From contig NW_002476523.1 in the NCBI RefSeq assembly GCF_000189635.1, positions 124,001 to 188,000 on the forward strand: a stretch of DNA of 64,000 nt, read 5' to 3'. Every line of letters begins with the position of its first letter. Positions within the stretch are counted from its first letter, which is position 1. The notes under the pieces are model-generated. The model was not told where the DNA came from. It made no database searches and was given only the letters and a program-made list of their open reading frames with translations. Both the position numbers and the translations under genes were made by a program. Source of the DNA: Tetrahymena thermophila SB210. Its lineage: Eukaryota > Ciliophora > Oligohymenophorea > Hymenostomatida > Tetrahymenidae. Of the stretch, positions 51,494 to 62,200 are shown in pieces.

Positions 51494-52424
51494 AAATTAA
51501 TTAACTTTCAATTAATCAAAGCAGTTTTGTTTGATTGACTATTAACTAGTTGAAATACATAATTAAATCTAAATCATGTAATAGGTTTTAATTATTTAAT
51601 TTTCTTTTTGATATTTTTTTAAAAGTAAAGATTATTTTTTTGTAATAAGAATAAATTATTTTAATACTGATTAAAATTAAGTTAAAATTTTAAAAGTAAG
51701 TCATAATGAAAGATTAAATTTTATTTCTCCTATGAATTGAAGCTTATAAGATTATTTTTGAGACAAAAAGTTCGTCAGAATTATAAAAGGTTACTTGAGG
51801 ATAAAATTAAATATACGCACTAAAAGAAAATATAAGATAGAGAGAAATAGGTATATAGTTAATTAATTAACTAATTTTTTACGCAAATAATATCTTATTT
51901 TAAAACTTTTAATTTTAAGTATATTAGAGGACAATTATTGATATAGAAGAAATGGTGTTGAATATGTTATCACTATGTACCTAATTTCTGAGAAAAATAT
52001 GAACCAAGACTCATTTGAAAACAGTTGCTAAAGAAATTTGTTATTTTGAAGGGTAGCAGAACATATTAATAAATTAGATTTATATTTTAGGCTGATAAAT
52101 CTTTTGAGTCGGGTTGGATGATTAATTTATTTTGTAAATTAAGCTAATTAGATTTGTGAATAGAACGATTGAAAGATCTTTCTAATTTCTAAATTACATT
52201 TGTTTAATATTTGATTCGTTGGTAAATAAATGTGTAATATATAAAAAGGATTTGGCAATAGAAGTATTACTAAATAAGCGATCAAATTTTAAGTATTAGC
52301 TTTAAATCTTTAAGTTTGTATCATTATTTATTTTAATATTTTAATAATCATTAAATTATCATAATCATTCAATAATTAAGAAAATAAATACAAAATATTT
52401 ATAATTAAACATTCAAACAAATAA
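51494..52424. other. spacer upstream of the flavoprotein gene
   Basis: 0.9 kb AT-rich sequence. I searched it for a Rossmann-type or DAO-type exon that could belong to the next gene and saw none. Confidence 0.5.
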
Positions 52425-54320
52425 ATGAGCAACAAAGTTGAAAAGATAGATTTGATTCCTCCTAATTTCAGCAATGAAAATTTTTTAGGTTACAAGGCCG
52501 GTCTTAGACCATGTAGAAAAGGTGGTGTTAATCTGAGCGAGTAGATCATCAGAGGCAAGAGAATACTCCATAATTATGGTCATGGTGCTGGTGGTGTTTC
52601 CTTAGCTCCTGGCTACGCTAACATTTAGGTCAATAAATTCTTCTAAAGATACAGCTCTTTTAAGAACCTCAATCATATTGGAATAATTGGAAGCGGATAT
52701 ATGGGTTTATTCACTGCTTTGGAGTTGATTAAGCTTGGCTACAAGGTAATTAGCTAATTAACTCAATTTCATTTTAGCATTCTTAGATTCATAAATAAAA
52801 TATGATATTAATTTCAAATTTTAAAGCTTTTACCAAAAATCAACTATTTGCTATTAATTAATTAGGTAACTATTTATGCAGACTAATTTGTCAAGGACGA
52901 TGGTTTATGCTCACTTGAAACTGATAAGAATCATCCCACTGCTTCCTAGATTGCTGGAGGTTATTGGTTACCTTATGGTTATGAATACAATATCAATGAA
53001 GAAACCTAGAGAGTCCATGATCAAGCTTGTAACTTCTCATGGAACTTCTATAAAAACTCAATCGAAAAGAAAGTGTAATAAATACATAAATTATTTTAAT
53101 TACAACTTAATCATGTGAATCAATCATTTTCCTCAACAATCACAAGTTCTTTCTACCAAAATAATAGTCAATTAATCATCAAAGATTTTAATAAAGTTAT
53201 CAGAAATAGTAGAGGATGGATCTGATTAATAAAGTTAATAAAAAGATATTTATTAATTTGTTTGATAAAATAATTTGAACATTTAAGACTATTTTAATAA
53301 ATAAAACAATTTAGTGAACAAGTAAAAAAAGAGTAAAAATAAATGTAATTATTCTAAAACAAAAATTTAGAAAATTAGAATAATTTAGTTCTAATTAAAT
53401 ATTTTATTCTACTAAAAAAGCAAATAAGTATGGTTCAAATGGTTAAATAAATTCATATTACACACACATAATCATTAAACAAAACCATTTTATTAATACC
53501 TATAAAAATACCACTTCTTTAATTAATTTTTGGATTGATTAAGTTGAGAAATGAATTGTATTATTTATTAATATATTAATTTATTAATTTCATAAGGTTA
53601 TTTCGTTTCTAAAATTATTCTTTTTTTATTGAAAGATATTTAGATGATAAGATATTTATTGAATAATTTATAAATTAAAATAGCCTTTTTCTTAAAACAA
53701 TTTGAGCTGTTTTTATATAAATAGATTTTTATTTAAATGATTTTAAAAATAGATATAATGGTGTTAGATACATGAAGGTTTATCATTTAGATAGTATTGA
53801 TTATATTAAGAATTCTGTTCCCAAAGAGATTTTTAATGACTTTAAGCAAGTCTAAGTAAGCTGGGGAAATGGAAAATACTATGATGCATTTACTTTCACA
53901 ACAGTTTTAATTGAAGGTGACATTTTCTTGAAAGAATTATTCAATGAATGCAAAAAATAAGGTGTAAATTTTGTTAATAAACACTTAAATGACGAAGGAG
54001 AAGTTACTGAACTACCTCATGACTACATCTTTAACTGTGCTGGTATTCACTCAGGAAAACTCTTTAATGATAAAAATGTTTATCCCATCAAAGGTTAATT
54101 GGCTGTTTTCAGACATACAAAGGGGGTTGATTACTATTTGAGTGCTCCTGGCCCTAATGGCAGCAGAGTAACTGTTTATCCTCATTCAACAGGCACTGCT
54201 TGTGGTATAACCCATGAAAGAGACGTTTGGGATCAAAGACCTACCCTTTCTATATGCTCTGTTGTTGCTAAAAATGCTTAAGATTTCTTTAAAGATAAAG
54301 CTGTTCAACCAAGACTTTGA
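52425..54320 (+). CDS. FAD-dependent D-amino-acid oxidase family protein, apparently circularly permuted
   Basis: Three exons (52425-52745, 52866-53074, 53753-54320) give 365 residues, about the size of a whole D-amino-acid oxidase. The FAD-binding fold is in LNHIGIIGSGYMGLFTALEL followed by KVTIYAD, with the second flavin contact in SQIAGGYWLPYGY. The substrate-domain and third FAD motif YIFNCAGIHSGKLF is followed by PIKGQLAVF. In ordinary DAO the R-P-x-R...VIHNYGHGGYG block is C-terminal. Here GLRPCRKGGVNL and RILHNYGHGAGGVSLAPGYA are at residues 23-65, before the Rossmann motif, and the protein ends QPRL where that block would begin. All parts are present once, so the order rather than the content is changed. 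Expected activity is oxidation of a D- or N-substituted amino acid to keto acid, ammonia and H2O2. There is no clear C-terminal SKL-type peroxisome signal. Confidence 0.85.
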
Positions 54321-54639
54321 TATTTTTCAATTAAATAAAAATATTAATAAATCTATATTACTTACTATTGAATTTTTTTATATGTTTATTTCCAGTTAAT
54401 ATTTTTATTATTTCATTAAAGTTTAAAGCAAAATATTTTATTTTTTTAAATTTTTGATAAATTGATTTCACATTTTAGAAATTAATTAATTCATTTTAAA
54501 ATATTTTAAACATATTTAGAAATAATCTTTTTGCATTTTATTAATTTAAATCTATAAAAAATTTAATATATATTAGAATTGTTAAAATTTATATTAATAG
54601 GAAAGCCTTATATTTTTACGCATTTTATTAGCTCAATAA
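54321..54639. other. short spacer, no gene seen
   Basis: About 320 bp of A/T runs directly downstream of the flavoprotein stop; probably its terminator. Confidence 0.5.
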
Positions 54640-54990
54640 CACTCTAAATGGCCAACAGAAAATATATATAGAAGTAGGATCTTTAAAAAGAAAATCTGGT
54701 AGTGGCAGAATCCCTACTAAAGCAACTTATAAGAATATAAAAAGAATTATTAAAAATTTTAAAAATAAAAAAGATGGTTTTTCATAAAGAATTAGAAAAT
54801 TTTAAATCCTAATAAGGCTATATCTCAAAAATAGTCAATAAGAAAATTCATTTGAAATGCTTTAAAGAGACCCTCAAGAAGCAATTAATAAATCATACCT
54901 CTGTTAAACAAAAATAACTAAGGTTTCTTTTTATGGCCTGAAAAAACACTAGTCCGCTATGCTAACTTTTAATTTTTAAAAAAGTGAAAA
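54640..54990 (+). pseudogene. transposase-like helix-turn-helix remnant
   Basis: One frame encodes GSGRIPTKATYKNIKRIIKN and then NKKDGFSQRIRKF, which resembles the basic GRP linker and first helix-turn-helix of Tc1/mariner or pogo-type transposases (pattern R-x-G-x-G-R-x-P ... F-x-N-K-x-G-x-S-x-R). Downstream the same frame runs on without a DDE-type core, and no terminal inverted repeats are seen. I read it as a decayed fragment. The limits are approximate. Confidence 0.35.
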
Positions 54991-56831
54991 GTGAAATTTT
55001 TCTCATATGCGTAAATAAAATCCCTCTAATTTCCTGAGGCAAGAATCATCTAAAATATTTGAGGCAATTTCAAAACTGTTAGTGTACTCAAATAATTAGA
55101 AGGTTAATAACCTCACAGTAAAAATTATTAAATTTAGGCAATAAAGCCTTTTTTAATTTTTTAAAAATAAAATTAATAATTTTAAATTACCACATTTATT
55201 TATTTTTTATAATACTTTTTTGAATTATAATTTTATATTTTAATTCGTTGAAATAATGAGGGATTGTTATGTATGATAAAGCATTACATTTCTAGAGATC
55301 TAGAGATTTTAGGGTACTTTAGATTCTAATAATTATTGTAAAATCTTACAAAATTTTATCAATATAATGGATTATGGTTTCTTTCAAGACAGACTCTTTT
55401 AATAACATATGGCACCTTTTCATCAATTAAAAATAACATTATTATTATATAAATATGTTTTCTTATAAATAAAATTCTACTTAAAGAATAATCAAATAGA
55501 CATTTAATCATAGGAGGAAAATTTAGATTCCGTTCTATACTCTAATAGTCTATTTATTATTTTCATATAGATAGAAGTTTCTTTAATCTTAAGGGATAGA
55601 AGGTTTCATAACTAAATTATGCCAAAATAGATTACATATCACTATATCAAAGCTCTTATAATCAAATAATTCAGTAAAAAATAGCTTTTTATACTTTATT
55701 TACTATATTCAAAATAAGATATAAATTTGTGCAATATTATTAATATGAGTTTTATGGGTATTTCAGTAAAAGAAACATCTTATTTATAGCGAGTTTCTAA
55801 CTTTAGAGTTGGCTTAAGGTAGAAAAAACATTTACTTTTTTAGTTTTTGTTGCATATTTTTCAAGTTATTGATTATTCATATCAAATAATAATTTTCTTA
55901 TCCATTAATCCTTTATTAAAAAATTAATTTTTTTTGATGAAATTTTCAAACAGTATGAAAAGTATACTACTCTTTGTCCTATGATTATATACATACTTTT
56001 GGTTACTTTTGTAATAAAAACGATGAGGCATAGTATTTTATATAGGTTACTTATTGTATTTAGTTAAGCAATTGAATATATGCTTTATTGATTGCCTTTT
56101 AATAATTTAAAATGAGATAATGCTTTACCTTTTTTTAATTTTATTTATAAAATAAAAGTGTCTTTTAATAAGTTTTGGTTTAGGGTTTGAAAATGTTAAC
56201 ATCTGTTTATAGTCTTAAATTTTATTGTTTTTTACAGTAAAATTTGCCAAAAGTTTGACATTTATGCATTATTTATTTAGTTATCTATTTTATAAATTAC
56301 ATGTTAATTTTGCTACTTTTAAATTATTTTGCCATTCATTTATTCATATATTTACTATTATGAAGACATTAATAAATTGTAATGATAAATATTATTTAAA
56401 TTAGAAAACTGACTGTATGGTCAATTACTTCATTAGTTTCTTTAGTCGCTATCAACCTAAGCTCTAAGCTTATTTACTTCTATGTTTTACTAAAATTATG
56501 AATTGTTTGTTGTTTTCTTGTTTTATTTTGTTTGCGCATGTGTTAGTCTGCTAATTTTATTCATTATGTCATTTTTCATAATTTTGATTGAGATGATGGC
56601 AAGTAGGGATATTTAAATCTTATTTATAGATCTAAATTTAATGTGTACTATTAAAATGTTTATGAAAAAAATTTTGATTTTTCAAATATTCTTTTAACAT
56701 GTAATTTGAGTAAATTACATCAGATTTTAACAAAAAATAAATATTTAAAAATTTAAGCAATACTTTTTATTGTCACATAATTAATTAATTCAACTTAATT
56801 TGTTAGAAAAAAAATATTGAGATATTAAAAA
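54991..56831. other. 1.8 kb AT-rich region upstream of the second kinase
   Basis: No open frame or RNA gene could be supported. Composition shifts slightly between 55970 and 56640 (more G and C, for example around 56430-56560), but reading both strands with TGA as the only stop gave nothing consistent. Confidence 0.5.
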
Positions 56832-59109
56832 ATGGATATAATAAGCTAAAATCTTGTCGAATCTTAAGAAGCTAAATATAAGCTTGCTTTGCATCTTCAA
56901 AACAGAAAAAAAGTCAAAGAGATGTACAGAATGAAAGGTGTATAAATGCTCAATAAGCCTGAGTTAGTCAGTAAAAAATATTTAAATTAAAATAAATTTT
57001 TATGAAAAGATAGATAGATAATTAATTATAACTATTGAAATATTAAAACCTGCACACAGATACTATTAAAACTTAAATATATTATTTGTATAAAAAAAAA
57101 TCAAACCTTCCATTTAATAATTAAGCCTGTCTTTGTTCTAATTATATTTTATTGTAATTTTAACAAAAGTTTCTGATATCTAAGAACCTAAGTTAAAGCC
57201 TTATTAAATTTCTATTTATTAGACTATGAAAAACGAATTAACTGAAAAAGGTTATTCTGAATTTAGGTTTTTAGGACAGGGAGTATAGGGATTTGTTTTG
57301 TTAGCAAAAAATTCTTATACTAACATGAGGTATGCTATCAAAGGTGTTTAAGTTAGAGATCCTCAAGGAAATATTGATGAAGATCTTAACAATAGAGTGA
57401 AATAAGAAGTAGAAATACTCAAAAAATGTAGAGATTCCCCTTACGTAGTCAGTCTTTTAGATTAATTTGAAGGATAACAATTTAGTTACTTAGTTCTAAC
57501 TGAGTGTTAAGGTAGAAATAAAACTAATTTTTTTAAAAAATTAATAAATTAAACAAACCATTTAATTAAAAAATTTTAATGAAAAATTAAATGCTATAAA
57601 TAAAAAGGAACTCTCACGTAAATTTTAGAAAGGAACTAAATCATAAGACTGAATGAAATATCAGTAATCAAATATGCTCATGATATTGCTCAAGGCCTCT
57701 ATTATATCCACTCTAAGAATTGCCTTGTTAATGATCTGAAAATGGATAATATCTTAATTGACTATCATGGAAATGCAGTTGTTTGTAAATTTTAAACAAA
57801 TCCTAAAAAACTTGATTGATTTTCTATTAAATATATTAAATAGCTGATTTTGGTTTAGCAGATAACCTAATTAATAAATCTGGCTATGCGTTCAATCAAT
57901 ATGTATGCAATCATATTTTTATCATATTAAAGAGATATTCAAATAATTCAATTCAAAAAATATATGAAAGATGGGAAATGTTTTGTATCAAGCACCAGAG
58001 TGTATTGACCCAGCTGATCCATTCATAGGTAAGGTTTATCATGATGAATATTTAAAATTAGGTGTCACCGTGAGACAAGAGCCAAGTAATAGAGTAAATA
58101 TTTTATTTAAATTATTTCTCTAAAAACTAATTAATATTATTCTTAATAATTTAAACAGAGTGAAGCATGTTCTTTAGGTATTATATGAAATAAAAAAAAT
58201 ATAATTTATTTTTATTTAAATAAATTATTAAAAAGGATATCTAATATATACATTGATCTAGGGAATAGATTTGAATTTATTATCAAATAAGCACAAACCA
58301 TTAAATTATGATGGTGAATTAAAAAATTTTGTTTATCATAATTAGCTTAAATATATTATTGAAGGATTAACTAATTTTGTTCCAAAGAATAGAATGCCTA
58401 TTAAAGAGGCTTTAATTATTTTAAAAGGAATTATTTCTTTTGAATTTTAGTTAGATGACATGCTTATTGAAATGATAGATGAAAACATTTAGTAGTTCAC
58501 AAGTTCACTCAAAAATGAAATTGAATTTGTTAAAGATTTTTCAAATAAGTTTTACCCAATCATGTATATATGTTTGCTTATTCTAATCTATCTCATTTGT
58601 TCAATTTTTTAAAGTAAAAACGAGCAGACCTTAAACTAAGAGTTGAAAGAAGACCATCAAAAAAGATAATATGTTGATTAACAAATTTTACTTAAAATAT
58701 CCTCAATTTAGTAAAAATAATTTATAAAAAAGGAGGAAAAAATAGAAGAATTATAGAAAGCAAATCTCTAACTATAATAAAGTATTAGTGAATAAGAAAA
58801 AACAATTAAAGATTTATTCAACTAGTTAGAATCATTTTAGAATTAGTTAACAAATCAACCTTAGATTATGAAGATACCAATGAAGGAAATGAAAGAATAG
58901 TAACATGTTATTTTTTAAGAAATTAAAAATAGGAAAAGAAAGATGAATTACCAATAGAAAAAATTAACTTTAAATTCAAAAAATAAGCTTTTAATAGAAA
59001 CTAATAAAAATATTATGAAAAAGAAAGTATGCGCTTTTTATCAGTTTACTTCAAAAAAATTAATTAATTTTAATATTATAAAAAATAGAATGTAATTAAT
59101 TCTTTTTGA
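56832..59109 (+). CDS. protein kinase with C-terminal membrane anchor and coiled coil, 556 aa
   Basis: Eight exons: 56832-56970, 57170-57511, 57608-57784, 57844-57902, 57971-58093, 58159-58177 (19 nt), 58236-59026 and 59089-59109; 557 codons, all phases fit. After about 75 N-terminal residues the kinase domain shows FLGQGVQGFVLLA (Gly loop), YAIKGV (Lys), KQEVEILKKC (Glu of helix C), LVNDLKMDNILID (catalytic loop), SDFGLADN and QAPE. The HRD arginine is Asn (VND), while Asp, Lys and Asn are kept, so catalysis is possible but activation-loop control may differ. After the domain there is one hydrophobic helix (YPIMYICLLILIYLICSIF) and a Gln/Glu-rich coiled coil. The last exon is 21 nt and ends in TGA 59107-59109. 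That exon begins AG-AAT-GT, like the micro-exon units that start 170 bp downstream. Confidence 0.75.
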
Positions 59110-59280
59110 AAATTATTTATTGACTAAAGAGTTACATTCGCTTAAAAAAACTGAATAACTAATAATTTATTTAAATTTATTAAACCTTAATAATCCATTA
59201 ACTTCATATTTCAATAGCAAATATATTTATTACTCTTTAATTATTCTTCTCCTTTATTAAATTATCTTAACCTATTTTAG
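59110..59280. other. short intergenic or 5' leader region before the micro-exon gene
   Basis: 171 bp between the kinase stop and the first micro-exon-gene exon. It ends in CCTATTTTAG, a good 3' splice site, so the first exon listed below may itself be internal and the true 5' end may lie upstream. Confidence 0.45.
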
Positions 59281-62200
59281 CACACAATAAAAGATGTAAT
59301 TTTATTCAGTCAATTTAAGCATTTTAAAAAAATTTTTATTTAAAAGGAAGTAAGTTTGTTTGTTTGAAAAACATGATCATAAATTCATAATCACATTCTT
59401 TTAGAGGGTTTAATTTTTATCCATAATTACTACTTAATTCATCTATTTCTCTAATATAGAAGGTAATCACTCTTCCTTTCCTTAAAAAATACTAAATTTA
59501 AAAATATATTCAAAATAGCATGTAAAGTTTTTACCAAAAAATGCTCAAATAAGCTTTCATATTCAAAATAGCTAGTAATTAATATTTTAGAATGAGTTTT
59601 GATGAGAAAATAAATAAATGCTGAATTAACTTTCATATTCAAAATAGCATGTAATTGATATTTGAGAATGATTTTTGATGAGAAAATAAATTAATGCTGA
59701 ATTAACTTTCATAATCAAAATAGACTGTAATTAATATTTTAGAATGAGTTTTGATGAGAAAATAAATAAATGCTGAATTAACTTTCATATTCAAAATAGT
59801 GGGTATTATTATTTTAGAATGATTTTTTGGATTATATAAAAGATATCTGCATAATCTTAAGACACCTCTTATTAAGTGATTGTTGTATCTGATATTGTAA
59901 AATATTCTTTTTTTTAAATATTTATAATCTAATATTTTAAATATTGTAGATTATAAAATTTAAAAAAATTGTAAATATTATAAAAAATTAAATTATTTAT
60001 GGCTTTGAACAAATATTTATTTTAAAAAAATATATTTAATTTATTAAGATTTCTTAGTATTATATACCCTAACTTAAGATATTTTAATATTATGCATATT
60101 TCTTTTTAACATTATTTATAACCAGAAAATAAATGCTGAATTAACTTTCATATTCAAAATAGGGAGTAATTGATATTTTAGAATGATTTTTGATGAGAAA
60201 ATAATTGCTGAAATAACTTTCATATTCAAAAAAATAGCATGTACTTAATATTTTAGAATGATTTTTGATGAGAAAATAAATAAATGCTGAATTAATTTTC
60301 ATATTCAAAAAAGCAAGTAATTAATATTTTAGAATGATTTTTGATGAGAAAATAAATAAATGCTGAATTAACTTTCATATTCAAAATAGGGAGTAATTGA
60401 TATTTTAGAATGATTTTAATGAGAAAAAAAATAAATCCAAAATTAATTTTCATATTTAAAATAGAATGTAAAAAATATATTTGGAAGAGACAAATAAGTT
60501 ATATTATTGGAAAATAGATTGTAATAAATATTTTAAAGAATGGTTTATAAATAATTATCTAAATAATCAATTAGGGAGTAATATTATTTTATTCTATTTT
60601 TTTTAGAAAATACTGATTTAAATTATTTAGTAAAAACCGAATGACGTAATAATTTTAGTGAAATAAATAATAGTTAATGAGTTAAATAAAATTTTGAAAA
60701 GGATGTAAAATATTATTTTATGATTTAGAAGTATCAGATAGTGAAAAAATGAGATTATTGCATGAATTAGTGGGTACGAATTTACTTATAATATTTTAAT
60801 TATTGTATAATTAATATTTAAAAATAGATAGTAATCTTTTGATTGTAAAATAGCTAATAAATGAATCAATTATGTTTTAAATAGCATGTAAATATTATCT
60901 TTGATTAAAAAAAATCAAAAAATAATTAAAATTTAAAAAAGCAAGTAATTATTAAGCGCTAATTGAAATAAATAAGATGAATTGCATTAAATAATTTAAA
61001 TAGAGAGTATAATTTGAATATTTTATTGAAAGAAACTAAATAAATTATTTTAAAAAAGCGAAGATTGGTAAATAATTTTAAATAAATTTTAGAAAAATAA
61101 AATAATCTAAACATTATAAAAAGGAGGTAATAAAATCAACAATCATTCAGAAATTTTAAAAATTAAATTTTATAATTTGCTTAATTTTGATCAAATAACA
61201 ATAATATAATAAAATAAACCCTAACTATTAGCCATTATTCCAGACTTTTTTTACCGCAAGATAGAATGTAATAATAATCAAAAACCGTGTCAGATTTTAA
61301 ATTTTAAATTGACTGCTAATTAATAGGATGATGTATTGATTTCAGAATTACTTTATAATATAATAAATAGTAAAAACATTTTACTTTTGAAATAGGTTGT
61401 AATATTATACATACTTACTTTATTACAAACAAATATTCATTAATTACTTCAACAAAATAGCTAGTAAAATTTTTATTATTTTCTATAGATACTTTACTTA
61501 TTTATTTACTTATTTATTTATTTATTTATTTATTTATTAATAGTGAGTAAAATTTTTAAATGACTTTAAATAAGAAGAAAATGAAATATTCTAAATAGGA
61601 AGTAAAGCATTTATGTTAAATGCCACTCTAAAATTAAAACGAAATATCTTTTATTCTTTTGTAGAAAGTATTTTCATTGATTGAATGATATCAAAATATT
61701 CTAAAATATCTTAAACTTTAAAATAAGGGATTGGTAATTTTTAATTTTAGCATTTTAAAATACCAACTCAAATAAAATGACTTAAATAGGAAGAAGTAAA
61801 AATCAATCTTATTGTCCTCTTGGCATGATATTATATTTGGTTTTATTTAAAATAAATAATAGACAGTAATTTTTTTGATAATATTTTATAATCTTAGCAT
61901 GATGGACGATTAATAAATTAAAATTAATAAAATAGAATGTAGCAATATAAATAATTGAATTCTAATTTAAAAATACAAATTAAAACTTAATATAGTGGGT
62001 AATATTTTTACTAGAAAATATCAACAAATATTTATTTTCTTTTTTTATTTAAAAAAGCAAGTAACAAACATTCATTTGTTGTTCAAACTTTAAAAATCAC
62101 AACTTAACTTTTAAATTAAACAGAGTGTAATTTCTTAAAAAAATTTATTCTAAATATCTCACTATTTTGATTAATCAAAACAGCTAGTAATATTCCTTAC

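Noticed and set aside
59089-61546. Reading the micro-exons in phase 0 as a continuation of the kinase (exon AAT, then the 15-nt exon, then each 3-nt exon as one codon).
   Set aside because: It stays open for a while but meets TGA at 61544-61546, and again at 62497, 63652 and 63903, while the array clearly goes on. The phase-2 reading has no TGA anywhere. The kinase closes naturally at TGA 59107-59109.
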